A DNA stretch of 64,000 nucleotides from an uncultured Desulfobacteraceae bacterium (GCA_937982505.1 CALJLV010000085.1:20952-84951), one strand, 5' to 3'; positions 23,263 through 32,908 are shown, counted from the stretch's first letter. A program made the numbers and translations. Notes: generated from the sequence alone by a model not told the origin.

Positions 23263-23441
23263 TTCAATCCGATTCTTCGTCAGACGGGTGGAAAGAAAGC
23301 CGCGGTCCGCGATGGGGAGGCCGGGGGCGAAAGCCATTTTTGTATGGCATGTTTTCGGACAAATCTCAACTCGTTCCGCCAGGGCGGGGCTGGCGCGGAT
23401 CGATCGGGGCCCCGGGCCGCCGTCCCGACAACAGGCGCGTA

Positions 23442-23924
23442 TCAGGACCCCAGCAGACGGCGCTTGGCCTGATGGTACTCCTCCAGGGTGATCAGGTCTT
23501 TTTCCAGAAGGCGAGCCAGTTCGCTCAGTTCGCGAATCCGCGCCGTATCGGGATCTTCGAGCTGGCGCGGGGGGGAGGAGGTGTCTTCGGGCAGGGCCAG
23601 GCGGGGGTCGGGGGCCCCCAGCTTGAACGAGGCGATCCCCCCCAGCAGGTTGATTTCCACCGAGCGGCCGCGAAAGGTGGGGCTATGGAGCATCTCGGCC
23701 AGGGTCTTGCCTTCGGTCTTCATGCGCCGCCAGAAGCGGTATCCCGAGTAGGCCAGGAGCGAGGCGCAGCCCAGGAAAATCCAGATCATATACTGGACGA
23801 AGCCTCGAAAAAAGAGGACCAGCACACCGATTCCGGCAATCAGCAGCACATGCAGCGCCAGAATCAGATAGGCCAGCAGGACGCTTTTGAACAGGCCGTC
23901 TTTGTCTTTGGAAGGATTCAGCAT
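23442..23924 (-). CDS. small membrane protein with SHOCT-like C-terminus
   Basis: 160 residues. Two membrane helices lie near residues 15-60 (LLAYLILALHVLLIAGIGVLVLFF is split here by position: first helix 17-40, second 43-60). The soluble tail ends in ELARLLEKDLITLEEYHQAKRRLL, the pattern of a SHOCT (short C-terminal) oligomerisation domain. The gene looks real because its codon use matches its neighbours. It sits between ddl and a DUF1992 gene, all on the minus strand. No specific function can be given. Confidence 0.7.
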   Translation of the reverse strand: MLNPSKDKDGLFKSVLLAYLILALHVLLIAGIGVLVLFFRGFVQYMIWIFLGCASLLAYSGYRFWRRMKTEGKTLAEMLHSPTFRGRSVEINLLGGIASFKLGAPDPRLALPEDTSSPPRQLEDPDTARIRELSELARLLEKDLITLEEYHQAKRRLLGS

Positions 23925-23957
23925 TCGACAATACCGGAAAGGTCCGCCGCCGGAGCC

Positions 23958-24353
23958 TCAGGAGACCGGATCGAACGTTGCGTGCCGGGCCAGGCGGTGG
24001 GCCAGGAGCTGCTCGTAGCGTTGGGGAAGATCGAGTTCGATGCTCCCTTGGCGCAGGGTGTTGAGTTTGTAAATCATGTAGTTGATCTTTCGCATGGCGC
24101 GGTAGCGATCGCGGGCGTCGGTCATGGACGCCAGCAGATCTTCGGCGCGCTCGATCTCCTTCTTGAGTTCGATCTCCGCCGGCAGACAATCGGCGTTTTT
24201 GAGAATCTTAAAGGCCAGGCGCAGGTCCTCGGGAATGTGCCGGTCGTCGGCAAATTCGATGGGCCGCCCGCGGCCCTCGAGATTCTCAAAGGCGCCTTTC
24301 TTTTCAGCCATGCGGATGCGTTCTTCGACGATGCGTTCGAATCCCGGAATCAT
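23958..24353 (-). CDS. DUF1992 (DnaJ homologue subfamily C-like) protein
   Basis: 131 residues from ATG 24353. The start, MIPGFERIVEERIRMAEKKG, followed by FENLEGRGRPIEF and later NADCLPAEIELKKEI, matches DUF1992, the domain shared with DnaJC28/YhdN-like proteins. The J-domain itself is absent, as in most bacterial members. The rest is helical and charged, suggesting a cytoplasmic protein with a possible chaperone-related role, which is not established. The much longer upstream frame has a proline/arginine-rich composition typical of a shadow. Confidence 0.82.
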   Translation of the reverse strand: MIPGFERIVEERIRMAEKKGAFENLEGRGRPIEFADDRHIPEDLRLAFKILKNADCLPAEIELKKEIERAEDLLASMTDARDRYRAMRKINYMIYKLNTLRQGSIELDLPQRYEQLLAHRLARHATFDPVS

Positions 24354-24465
24354 CAACGGCTCCTGTGGCCATGGGGGCACGGGTGATGGCCCAAGGTCCC
24401 AGAATGCGGCGCGGTTGTCAACAGCGGCCTTGCGCGCTCCGGGAACCGAGCCCTCGAATCCCGTC

Positions 24466-24690
24466 TCAGGGCTCTTGAGCAGTCTGGCTGGACACGGCAC
24501 GGGGCAGGGGCGCGGGACGATCGAAAAGGGGGGCCCCGGTGCGGCCGGCGCAGCCGCTCTCCGCGCAGCCCGCACAGGGACCGCAACCGCAGGCGGGGTC
24601 TGCCCCCGGCCGGGTCTGGCGCCAGATGTGGCGCCCGGCCAGGATGGCGGCGGCGGCGATCATCAGGTAGGCGAGATATTCGGGCCACAT
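24466..24690 (-). CDS. small Cys-rich membrane protein (FeoB-associated type)
   Basis: 74 residues. A short N-terminal helix (YLAYLMIAAAAILAGRHIW) is followed by a cysteine cluster CGCGPCAGCAESGC, as in the family named FeoB-associated Cys-rich membrane protein. Its ATG lies 13 bp after the copA stop, so it is the last gene of the copper operon here rather than a feo operon member. It may hold or pass on metal at the membrane. Function inferred only from position and cysteines. Confidence 0.72.
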   Translation of the reverse strand: MWPEYLAYLMIAAAAILAGRHIWRQTRPGADPACGCGPCAGCAESGCAGRTGAPLFDRPAPLPRAVSSQTAQEP

Positions 24691-24703
24691 GGGATTGTCC
24701 CTC

Positions 24704-27142
24704 TCAGAGACGCGAGCGATAGAGCCGCAGGCTGTTGGAGACCACCGTGACGCTGCTCAGGCTCATGGCCAGAGCCGCCAGGATCGGATGAAGCTGGCGC
24801 AGCATTTCCGGTGCGGCCTCGAAGGGGGCCAGCAACCCGGCGGCCACCGGGATCAGAATCACATTGTAGGCAAAGGCCCAGAAAAGGTTCTGGCGGATGG
24901 TGCCCAGCGTGCGCCGGCTCAGGCGCACGGCCCGGGGGACGCCTTCCAGATTGCCGCTGGCCAGGATGGCATCGGCGGTTTCGATGGCCACGTCCGTGCC
25001 GGTGCCGATGGCGATGCCCACGTCGGCCTGGGCCAGGGCCGGGGCATCGTTGATCCCGTCGCCCACCATGGCGGTGCGCCTTCCCTGGCGCTGCAGGTCC
25101 TGGATGGCGGCCGATTTGTCCTCGGGCCTGACTTCGGCCATGACCCGCTCGATGCCCGCCTGGTCGGCAATGGCGTCGGCCGTGGCCCGATTGTCCCCCG
25201 TGATCATGGTGATCCGAAGCCCCAGACGGTGCAGTTCCCGGATGGCCCGGCGCGCTTCTGACTTGATCCGGTCGGCCACCGCCACCAGCCCCAGGACACC
25301 GCTTTCTTGCGCCACCAGCATCACGGTTTTGCCCTGGGACTGGAGAGACGCGATCTGTCGTCCCAGGCGGGAGGTATCGATGGACAACGCGTCGAACCAG
25401 CGCGGCTTGCCCACTCGGATGATCCGCGATCCCACCCGTCCTTCCACCCCGGCGCCGCCATGGGCGGTGAAATCAACCAGTTCCGCCACCGGGAGGCCCC
25501 GATTCCGGGCTTCCAGGAGGATGGCCCTTCCCAGGGGATGTTCGGAACCCTGCTCCACCGCAGCCGCCAGCGCCAGCACGGAGGCTTCGCTTTCCGGGGC
25601 CAGGGCCAGCACCTCGGTCACCCGCGGCTGACCTTCGGTGATCGTTCCTGTCTTGTCCAGCACCACGGTGTCCAGGCGTGCCAGGGATTCCAGGGCAGCG
25701 CCGGTTTTGAAGAGGATGCCGGCTTCGGCCCCCTTTCCGGTGCCGGCCATGATGGCCGTCGGCGTCGCCAGTCCCAGGGCGCAGGGGCAGGCCACCACCA
25801 GGACAGCCACCAGGCGCACCATGGCCGGAACGAACTCCCCGCCCACGGCCCACCAGACGGCGAAAACCGCCACGGCCACCAGAATCACCGCCGGAACAAA
25901 GACCGCCGCCACCCGGTCGGCCAGGGACTGGATGGGCGCCTTGCTCCCCTGGGCCTCCTGGACCAGCCGGATGATCTGGGCCAGAACCGTGTCTTTGCCC
26001 ACCCGCCTGGCAGTCAAGCGGATCATCCCCTGGCGATTGAGAGTGCCGCCGGTAACCTCGTCGCCCGGCCCCTTGTCCACCGGCAGGGATTCGCCGGTGA
26101 GCATCGATTCGTCGATGCTGGTCTGGCCGTCGGTCACCACCCCGTCCACTGGAATGCTCTGTCCAGGGCGTACCACCAGGATATCGCCCACCACCACCCG
26201 GGCCAGGGGGATCTCCTGTTCCTGCCCGGCGCGCATCACGGTGGCCATCTTGGGCCGCAGGTCCATCAGCTTGCGGATGGCGGCGCCGGTGCGCCCCTTG
26301 GTGCGCGCCTCGAGCAGCTTGCCCAGTTTGATGAGCGTGATGATCACGGCGGCGGTTTCGAAGTAGACGTGATCGCCCAGTACCGGAAAGAGCATCAAGG
26401 CCAGACTGTAGGCGTAGGCCACCGAAGCGCCCATGGCCACCAGAACGTCCATGTTGGCCGTGCGGTTGCGCAGGCTTTTGAAGGCCCCGGTGTAAAAATC
26501 CCATCCCGTGTAGAACTGCACCGGGGTGGCCAGGATCCAGAAGGCCCAGTTGACCCAGGACGCATGACTCCAAGGACCGATGAACTGAAAGTCCCGCGCC
26601 ATAGACCAGACGAAGAGGGGCAGGGCGAAGGCCAGCCCGACCCGGAATTTGCGCATCTGATCGCGGATCTCCCGGTCGCGGGCCTGCTGCTCGGCGTCGG
26701 GCGTCTGCACATCCTCGTCCGGCGCCACGGCGTCATAGCCGGCCTTGCGGATGGCGGCCACCATGTCTGTGACGCTCACCAGGTCCGGCAGATAAGAGAC
26801 GCTGGCCTGCTCGCTGGCGAAGTTGACCGAGGCCTGCACCACCCCGGGCAGCTTGCGCAGCAGGGTGCGCTCGATATTGGCGGCGCAGTTGGCGCAGCTC
26901 ATACCGGTCAGCGGCAGGCTGACCCTTTCCAGCGGCACGCGGTAACCGCTCTCTTCGATCTTCGAAACGATGCGGGCCACTTTCACCCGGCCCGGGTCGT
27001 ACTTGACCTCGGCCCGCTCGCTGGCAAAGTTCACCTGGACGGCCGTGATCCCTTCCATGCCCCCCAGGGTGCGCTGGATGTTGGCGGCGCAGTTGGCGCA
27101 GGTCATGCCGTGAACCGGCAAGCTGAGATGGGCTGGATTCAT
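24704..27142 (-). CDS. copA: copper-exporting P1B-type ATPase
   Basis: 812 residues from ATG 27142. Two N-terminal HMA domains carry GMTCANCA (about 12) and GMSCANCA (about 82). Eight membrane helices follow, with the ion-binding CPC in VVACPCALGLATP, which is the Cu+-ATPase signature. The phosphorylation motif is DKTGTITEG, and the hinge is VGDGINDAPALAQADVG. The conserved YN and M-x2-S of the last two helices are visible as AYNVILIP and MSLSSVTVV. It pumps Cu+ out of the cytoplasm. It lies 13 bp downstream of a CopZ-type chaperone gene and upstream of a Cys-rich membrane protein. No copper regulator gene is adjacent. Confidence 0.95.
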   Translation of the reverse strand: MNPAHLSLPVHGMTCANCAANIQRTLGGMEGITAVQVNFASERAEVKYDPGRVKVARIVSKIEESGYRVPLERVSLPLTGMSCANCAANIERTLLRKLPGVVQASVNFASEQASVSYLPDLVSVTDMVAAIRKAGYDAVAPDEDVQTPDAEQQARDREIRDQMRKFRVGLAFALPLFVWSMARDFQFIGPWSHASWVNWAFWILATPVQFYTGWDFYTGAFKSLRNRTANMDVLVAMGASVAYAYSLALMLFPVLGDHVYFETAAVIITLIKLGKLLEARTKGRTGAAIRKLMDLRPKMATVMRAGQEQEIPLARVVVGDILVVRPGQSIPVDGVVTDGQTSIDESMLTGESLPVDKGPGDEVTGGTLNRQGMIRLTARRVGKDTVLAQIIRLVQEAQGSKAPIQSLADRVAAVFVPAVILVAVAVFAVWWAVGGEFVPAMVRLVAVLVVACPCALGLATPTAIMAGTGKGAEAGILFKTGAALESLARLDTVVLDKTGTITEGQPRVTEVLALAPESEASVLALAAAVEQGSEHPLGRAILLEARNRGLPVAELVDFTAHGGAGVEGRVGSRIIRVGKPRWFDALSIDTSRLGRQIASLQSQGKTVMLVAQESGVLGLVAVADRIKSEARRAIRELHRLGLRITMITGDNRATADAIADQAGIERVMAEVRPEDKSAAIQDLQRQGRRTAMVGDGINDAPALAQADVGIAIGTGTDVAIETADAILASGNLEGVPRAVRLSRRTLGTIRQNLFWAFAYNVILIPVAAGLLAPFEAAPEMLRQLHPILAALAMSLSSVTVVSNSLRLYRSRL

Positions 27143-27155
27143 CCCTGGCGCTCCG

Positions 27156-27365
27156 TCAGGCATCCGCGGCGGGGTAGTTGATCTGCCCCAGGGTCGCCAG
27201 GATCGAAGCCAGGGTGGCGGGGGCTTGCCAGGCCACGGTGACCTTCTTGGTGCCGGCATCGGCCTGTACCGAGGTGACCCCGGTCAGTTCGCCCAGTTCG
27301 TTCTCGATCGTGCGGGTGCAGTGCGAGCAGGAAATGTTGGGGATCGTGAAGGTTCTGTTTTCCAT
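27156..27365 (-). CDS. copZ: CopZ-type heavy-metal chaperone (single HMA domain)
   Basis: 69 residues, one ferredoxin-like HMA fold. The metal-binding loop is NISCSHCTRTIE (two cysteines, CxxC), and the protein ends after one beta-alpha-beta repeat. It delivers Cu+ to the adjacent CopA. RBS AAGGAGA precedes ATG 27365. It is the first gene of the copZ-copA operon. The upstream region has a G/C-tract inverted repeat (GCCCCC-N3-GGGGGC, 27406-27420) that may be regulatory, but it is too simple to call. Confidence 0.88.
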   Translation of the reverse strand: MENRTFTIPNISCSHCTRTIENELGELTGVTSVQADAGTKKVTVAWQAPATLASILATLGQINYPAADA

Positions 27366-27561
27366 GGCGCTTCTCCTTGCGGAAAAAAGTTCAGGTCCGC
27401 GATTGGCCCCCGGGGGGGGCAGAGGCAGAACCTAATCACCCGGTGGTCAAAGTCCAGCCGGTTCACATTGCGCGACAGGTCTGTTATCCTCGGCGCGACG
27501 CGTCCATCCTGGCCGCGGCGGTGCAACCATGCAGACACCCACAAAAGCGGGAGGCTCCACC

Positions 27562-28665
27562 GTGGATTATGCCATTTCCCAGCGCATCCAGATCCTTCGC
27601 CAGCACATGGCGGCCAGGCAGTTGGATGCCTTTTTGGTCCTGATCGCCGAAAACCGATTTTACCTCAGCGGATTCAGTGCGGAGGACAACGGCTTCGACG
27701 AGTCCTCGGGAGCGCTGCTCATCGGCCCCGACCACCTCATCCTGGCCACCGATTCGCGCTTTGACATCCAGGCCCGGCAGCAAGCCCCCGGCTACGCGGT
27801 CCAGGTCTACACCAAGGGGTTGGCCGAAGAGCTGCCGGTTCTTCTGGCCCGGATGCGCCCCCGCCGCCTGGGGTTTGAAAGCCGGCGTCTCTCGGTGGAG
27901 CAGCATGCCCGGATGGTCTCGCGGATCGCCGGCGCGGGCCTCACCGTGGAAATGGTGGCCGTCGAAGAACTGGCAGAGTCCCAGCGCGTGATCAAAAGCG
28001 AGGTCGAAATCGAGGCCACCCGTGCCGCGCTGGCCATCGCCGAGCGGGTTTTCGCCCAGGTGGCCGAAGCCGTGCGGCCGGGCATGACGGAAAGAGAAAT
28101 CGCCTGGACCCTGGAAAAGGCGCTGCATGAAGCCGGCGCCGACGCCCTTTCCTTCCCCATCATCGTGGCCGCCGGCCCCAACAGCGCCCTGCCCCATGCC
28201 GTTCCCGGCGATCGACCGGTGGGCGCGGGCGAACCGATCCTGTTCGACTGGGGCGTGCGCCTCGGCGGGTACTGCTCGGATACGAGCCGCACCCTCGTGC
28301 TGGGGGGCGGCGATAGCCAGTTCGAACGCGTCTACCGTACCGTTCGCGAGGCCCAGCAGAAAGCCATCGCCGCCATCCGCCCCGGGGTGGCGGCGCGCGA
28401 TGTGGATGCCGTGGCCCGCGATCACATCGCCCGGAGCGGCTTTGCCGGCAAGTTCGGCCACGGGCTGGGCCACGGCACGGGCCTGGCCATCCATGAGGCG
28501 CCGCGCCTGTCGCCGCTCAGCGAGGCCGTGCTGGCGCCCGGCATGCTGGTGACGGTGGAGCCGGGGATCTATATCGAAGGCTGGGGCGGCGTGCGCCTGG
28601 AAAACCAGGCGGTGGTGCGGGAGCAGGGGGCCGAGGTGCTCAATATGCTGCGCTTTTTATGGTAA
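27562..28665 (+). CDS. M24-family metallopeptidase (Xaa-Pro aminopeptidase-like)
   Basis: 367 residues when started at GTG 27562, which has GGGAGG 7 nt upstream; an in-frame ATG at 27529 would add 11 residues without a good RBS. The N-terminal creatinase-like domain (about 1-125) precedes the pita-bread fold. Metal ligands are visible in order: LFDWGVRLGGYCSDTSRT (two Asp), GHGLGHGTGLAIHE (His), VTVEPGIY (Glu) and VRLENQ (Glu). It removes N-terminal residues before proline, probably in the cytoplasm. It is divergently oriented from copZ and followed by a separate promoter. Confidence 0.88.
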   Translation: MDYAISQRIQILRQHMAARQLDAFLVLIAENRFYLSGFSAEDNGFDESSGALLIGPDHLILATDSRFDIQARQQAPGYAVQVYTKGLAEELPVLLARMRPRRLGFESRRLSVEQHARMVSRIAGAGLTVEMVAVEELAESQRVIKSEVEIEATRAALAIAERVFAQVAEAVRPGMTEREIAWTLEKALHEAGADALSFPIIVAAGPNSALPHAVPGDRPVGAGEPILFDWGVRLGGYCSDTSRTLVLGGGDSQFERVYRTVREAQQKAIAAIRPGVAARDVDAVARDHIARSGFAGKFGHGLGHGTGLAIHEAPRLSPLSEAVLAPGMLVTVEPGIYIEGWGGVRLENQAVVREQGAEVLNMLRFLW

Positions 28666-28764
28666 ACCCTCGGCCTGACAGGACCTGCGGCGGTCCCGCG
28701 CACGGCATGCGATGAGGTCTGGTTCCAGCCGTTGACGGAGCCGTGACGCCCCCTGCAGCGGATC

Positions 28765-28793
28765 TTGACAGGCACCGGCGGCCCAAGTATGGT
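28765..28793 (+). promoter_or_regulatory. sigma-70-type promoter for the aminotransferase-ClC pair
   Basis: TTGACA (28765-28770), 17-bp spacer, TATGGT (28788-28793). Located about 85 bp before the aminotransferase ATG. Confidence 0.6.
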
Positions 28794-28879
28794 AACCCGG
28801 TTTTCGGATCGGAAGGCATCGGCCACGACTTTGCCCCTTGGGACGCCCCCAAGAACAGACACCCTCTGGAGCCGCCTGC

Positions 28880-30193
28880 ATGAACCCCATCGCCGCCCAA
28901 CTCAACGAGACCATTTCCCGCGCCAACCCGGATCTTTTCAAGATGCTGGCCCCCATCGGCAAGCAGCTTTTCTTTCCCAAGGGGATCTTGAGCCAGGGAG
29001 CCGAGGCCAAGGAAAAGGCCCACCGCTTCAACGCCACCATCGGGATCGCCACCGATCGGCGCGGCACCATGCACTTTCCATCGGTGATGGCGGCCCTGGG
29101 GGATTTGCGGCCCGAAGAAGCCCTCAACTACGCGCCCTCCTTCGGACTGCCGGAGCTGCGCCGGTGCTGGGCCGAAGCCCTGCGGGAAAAGAATCCGAGC
29201 CTGGCGGGAAAGGCCATCAGCCTGCCGGTGGTCTGCACCGGGGTGACCCACGCCCTGAGCACCTTTGCCGATCTGTGGGTGGCGCCCGGGGACGTCCTGG
29301 TGCTGCCCGAGATGATGTGGGGCAACTACAACATGATCTTCGGCGTGCGCAAAGGGGCCCGGATCGCCACCTATCGCTTTTTCGGCGAGGCCGGCAGGTT
29401 GGACCTGGAGGCTTTCCGGAGCACGGTGAGCCGCGAGGCCCGGGCACGGGGCAAGGTCGTCGTGCTGCTCAATTTTCCCCACAACCCATCGGGCTATACG
29501 CCCACCGAGGCCGAGGCCGAGGCCCTGGCCCAGTGTCTGGTGGACCAGGCCGAGGCCGGGGCCCGGGTCATCGCGGTGACCGACGATGCGTATTTCGGGC
29601 TTTTCTACACCCCCGACGCCCTGCGTGAATCGCTCTTCGCCCGGTTGTGCCAGCGGCATCCACGGCTGCTGGCAGTCAAGCTGGACGGGGCCACCAAGGA
29701 AAACTTCGTCTGGGGACTGCGGGTGGGCTTCATCACCTACGGCTGCCCCCTGAGCGGGGATCCGCTGCCGGCCTACGACGCCCTGGAACGCAAAACCGCC
29801 GGCAGCATCCGGGGCGCCATCTCCAACGCCTCCCACCTGAGCCAGCGCCTGGTGCTCCAGTCCATGCGAAGCCCCGGGTACCGGGCCGAGAAGCAGGAAA
29901 AATTCGAGATTCTCAAGGCGCGCGCCGAGCGGGTGCACCAGGTCCTGGCCGATCCCAAGTACGCCTGGGCCTGGGAGGTTTACCCTTTCAATTCCGGCTA
30001 CTTCATGTGCCTGCGGCTCAAGACCGTGGCGGCCGAGACCCTGCGGCTGCATCTTCTGGACCGCTACGGGGTGGGGCTCATTGCCCTGGGGGAAGACAAC
30101 CTGCGGGTGGCGTTTTCCTGCATCGAGGTCGAGGACATCCCGGCCCTCTTCGACATCATCCTCCAGGGGGTGGAGGACCTGACTCCGCGATGA
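28880..30193 (+). CDS. class I/II PLP-dependent aminotransferase
   Basis: 437 residues from ATG 28880. Fold type I aminotransferase. The substrate-binding NFPHNPSGYTPT and the TDDAYFGLFY (PLP-pyridine Asp and Tyr) are followed by KLDGATKENFVWGLRVGF, whose first or second lysine would form the Schiff base. The final NLRVAFSCIEVEDI carries the carboxylate-binding arginine. The order and spacing suggest an aspartate/alanine-type enzyme, but the amino acid used cannot be named. Its TGA overlaps the ATG of the ClC gene, so the two are translationally coupled; a functional link between them is not obvious. Confidence 0.88.
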   Translation: MNPIAAQLNETISRANPDLFKMLAPIGKQLFFPKGILSQGAEAKEKAHRFNATIGIATDRRGTMHFPSVMAALGDLRPEEALNYAPSFGLPELRRCWAEALREKNPSLAGKAISLPVVCTGVTHALSTFADLWVAPGDVLVLPEMMWGNYNMIFGVRKGARIATYRFFGEAGRLDLEAFRSTVSREARARGKVVVLLNFPHNPSGYTPTEAEAEALAQCLVDQAEAGARVIAVTDDAYFGLFYTPDALRESLFARLCQRHPRLLAVKLDGATKENFVWGLRVGFITYGCPLSGDPLPAYDALERKTAGSIRGAISNASHLSQRLVLQSMRSPGYRAEKQEKFEILKARAERVHQVLADPKYAWAWEVYPFNSGYFMCLRLKTVAAETLRLHLLDRYGVGLIALGEDNLRVAFSCIEVEDIPALFDIILQGVEDLTPR

Positions 30194-32025
30194 ATTCCTC
30201 GGCCCCCGGCAAGGGCGAACCCAAGGCCCGAGGGCGCCGGAGGCTGACCGTCTGGATTCCGGTGCGCTTCTCCCGGGCCGGCCGGTGGGCGGTTCACTTC
30301 GTGCTCATCGGTATCATCGCCGGGGCAGGGGCCATCGTCTTCCAGCTGCTGACCCAGCTCGGACTCCACTATTTTCTCGACGCGCTGGCCGGCTACCGGC
30401 CGCCGTCCCCCGCCGGGGAACACCATCTGCTGGCGCCCACCGCCACCGGGTTCAGCCGCTGGATCCTGCTGGTGCTGCCGGCGGCCGGAGGGCTGCTCAG
30501 CGGCTGGCTCGTGTACACCTTTGCGCCGGAGGCCGAAGGACACGGCACGGACGCGGCCATCGACGCCTTTCACCGCCGCGGCGGATCGATCCGCGGGCGG
30601 GTGCCCATCGTCAAGACCATCGCCTCGACCCTGACCCTCACCACCGGCGGCAGCGGGGGGCGGGAAGGGCCCATCGCCCAGATCGGGGCCGGGTTCGGCT
30701 CTTTTCTGGCCACCCGGCTGAAGCTCTCCGACCGCGACCGGCGCATCATGATGGCCGCCGGCGTGGCCGCCGGGGTGGGAAGCATCTTCCGCGCCCCGCT
30801 GGCCGGGGCTCTGTTCGCCGCCGAAGTGCTCTACCGCGATCCGGAATTCGAATCCGAAGTGATCATCCCGGCCGGGATCTGCTCGGTGGTGGCCTACTGC
30901 CTCTTCTGTTTGGTCTTTGGCTGGGGATCGCTCTTCCAGGCGCCGGCCTTCACCTTCCGCCAGCCCCTGGAGCTGGGTCCCTACCTGGTGTTGGCCATGG
31001 TTCTTTCCGCAACCGGGTGGGTGTATGTCAAGGTCTTCTACGGCACCGTGGCGCTTTTCCGCCGCTGGCGGCTCTCGAATTTTTTCAAACCGGCCGTCGG
31101 CGGGCTGCTCACCGGGGTCATCGGCTTTTTTCTGCCCCAGACCCTCTCGTTTGGCTACGGATTTGCCCAGCAGGCCCTGCACAGCCAGCTTACGGTGCCT
31201 TTCCTGCTGGCCCTGGCCCTGGGCAAGATCCTCACCACTGCCTTTACCATCGGCTCAGGGGGCAGCGGCGGGGTCTTCGGCCCCTCGGTGGTCATCGGCG
31301 GGGCCATGGGCGGGGTGGTGGGTCTAGTCTTTCATCAGATCATGCCCTCGGTGGTCACCGAACCAGGGGCCTTCGTGGTGGTGGGCATGGCCGGTTTCTT
31401 CACCGCGGTCTCCAACACCCCCATCTCCACGATCATTTTCGTTTCCGAGATGACCAACTCCTACGGCCTGCTCCTGCCCAGTCTGCTGGTCTGCTCGGTG
31501 GCCTACCTCTTGTCGCGCGACTTCACCATCTTCCAGCATCAGGTCAAGAGCCGCATCGATTCGCCGGCCCACGCGGGGGAGTTTTTCGTCGACATCCTCC
31601 AGGATATCCGGGTGCGGGATCTGGCGGAGCGGATCCGTGCGGTGGTCCCGGTCCGTGAAAGCATGCCTTTTCTCCAGTTCAAGCAGTACTTTTCCCAGAC
31701 CAAGCAGCACTATTTCCCCGTGGTCAACGCCCAGGAGCGCCTGGTGGGGATCTTTTCCAGCACCGATATCCGGGCCGTGCTCTTTTCGCCGGAAATCGAG
31801 GATCTGGTGGTGGTGCGCGACATCGCCGTGAGCGACATCATCGTCACCACCCCCACCGAGGACCTCAACGCGGTGATGCAAAAATTCACCACCCGCAATA
31901 TCGACAGCCTTCCCGTGGTGGACCCAGAGGATCCGGGCCGGTTGATCGGGATGCTCGACCGGCGCGACGTCATCGCCGAGTACAACCGCCGGGTGCAGGA
32001 ACTCAAAGCCCGTTCAGGCCGCTGA
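30190..32025 (+). CDS. ClC-family chloride channel/antiporter with CBS domains
   Basis: 611 residues from ATG 30190 (ATGA overlap with the preceding stop). The membrane part (about 30-440) shows the ClC signatures: GSGGREGP with the gating glutamate and GSGGSGGVFGPS. The C-terminal region (about 470-600) has two CBS repeats (HYFPVVNAQERLVGIFS and IDSLPVVDPEDPGRLIGMLD), which in this family bind adenine nucleotides and modulate transport. An external glutamate equivalent of the proton pathway was not checked, so channel versus H+/Cl- exchange is undecided. Confidence 0.92.
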   Translation: MNSSAPGKGEPKARGRRRLTVWIPVRFSRAGRWAVHFVLIGIIAGAGAIVFQLLTQLGLHYFLDALAGYRPPSPAGEHHLLAPTATGFSRWILLVLPAAGGLLSGWLVYTFAPEAEGHGTDAAIDAFHRRGGSIRGRVPIVKTIASTLTLTTGGSGGREGPIAQIGAGFGSFLATRLKLSDRDRRIMMAAGVAAGVGSIFRAPLAGALFAAEVLYRDPEFESEVIIPAGICSVVAYCLFCLVFGWGSLFQAPAFTFRQPLELGPYLVLAMVLSATGWVYVKVFYGTVALFRRWRLSNFFKPAVGGLLTGVIGFFLPQTLSFGYGFAQQALHSQLTVPFLLALALGKILTTAFTIGSGGSGGVFGPSVVIGGAMGGVVGLVFHQIMPSVVTEPGAFVVVGMAGFFTAVSNTPISTIIFVSEMTNSYGLLLPSLLVCSVAYLLSRDFTIFQHQVKSRIDSPAHAGEFFVDILQDIRVRDLAERIRAVVPVRESMPFLQFKQYFSQTKQHYFPVVNAQERLVGIFSSTDIRAVLFSPEIEDLVVVRDIAVSDIIVTTPTEDLNAVMQKFTTRNIDSLPVVDPEDPGRLIGMLDRRDVIAEYNRRVQELKARSGR

Positions 32026-32037
32026 AGCCGCCATGTT

Positions 32038-32775
32038 TCAATAGAAGACCGCCACCAGGCATAACCCGCCGGCTGGCGCCGTGGCGCCGGCCCGCCGCCG
32101 GTCCTGGCCGGCCAGCAGGGCGGCCAGGGTCTCCGGGGGACGCTTGCCCGTTCCGATCTCCACCAGGGTGCCCACGATGTTGCGCACCATGAACCGCAGA
32201 AAACCGCTGCCCTGGATATCGAAGCGCAGCTCATCGCCGTCACCCGGAGTCCAGAGGGCGCGCTGGATGGTGCGCACCGTGGTGGCCCGGGGGCTGCCGG
32301 CCCCCTCGAAAGCCTTGAAATCATGGGTGCCGCAAAGGGCCGCGGCGGCCCGGTTCATGGCCTCGCGGTCCAGCGGCCGGCGCAGGTGCCAGACGTACTG
32401 GCGGCCGATGGCCGCCGGCAGGGGCCGGTTGAGAATCCGGTAGCGGTAATGCTTGGCGCGCGCGTCGTAGCGGGCGTGAAAGCCCTCGGCGGCGATCTGG
32501 CATCCCCGGACGACGATATCCGCCGGCAGGAGGCTGTTGAGAGCTTTTGGGAAGATTTCCGGCCCCAGGGCGGTGTCGACCCTGAAATGGGCCGTCTGGC
32601 CCAGAGCGTGGACCCCGGCGTCGGTGCGACCGGATCCCACCAGAACGACGGGCCGGCGCAGGATGCGGGCCAGGGCCTCTTCGATGGCGGCCTGGAGAGT
32701 GGGTTCGCTTTTCTGGCGCTGCCAGCCGTGATAGGCGCTGCCGTCGTACTCGATGGTGAGCTTGAAGGTCGGCAT
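32038..32775 (-). CDS. truA: tRNA pseudouridine(38-40) synthase
   Basis: 245 residues from ATG 32775. TruA isomerises uridines 38-40 in the anticodon arm. The catalytic aspartate lies in GSGRTDAGVHALGQ. Other family parts are FKLTIEYDGSAYHGWQRQ at the start and FLRFMVRNIVGTLVEIG in the C-terminal half. It converges with the ClC gene, leaving only 12 bp between the stops, with no clear terminator. Confidence 0.95.
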   Translation of the reverse strand: MPTFKLTIEYDGSAYHGWQRQKSEPTLQAAIEEALARILRRPVVLVGSGRTDAGVHALGQTAHFRVDTALGPEIFPKALNSLLPADIVVRGCQIAAEGFHARYDARAKHYRYRILNRPLPAAIGRQYVWHLRRPLDREAMNRAAAALCGTHDFKAFEGAGSPRATTVRTIQRALWTPGDGDELRFDIQGSGFLRFMVRNIVGTLVEIGTGKRPPETLAALLAGQDRRRAGATAPAGGLCLVAVFY

Positions 32776-32908
32776 GGCAAAAATCGTTAGCGGTTGCCGA
32801 TTCGTTCCCCTTCCCTCTTGCTGGGGACGAATCGTGCGCAAATCGTATGCGCAACATCGATGTTTGGCAACTGAAAACCGCCTTATCCGTCTTTGCCGGC
32901 CAGGTCGG

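Noticed and set aside
27406..27420. GCCCCC-N3-GGGGGC before copZ as a CsoR operator
   Set aside because: A simple G/C-tract repeat in GC-rich DNA; no adjacent csoR and no wider match to a known copper operator.
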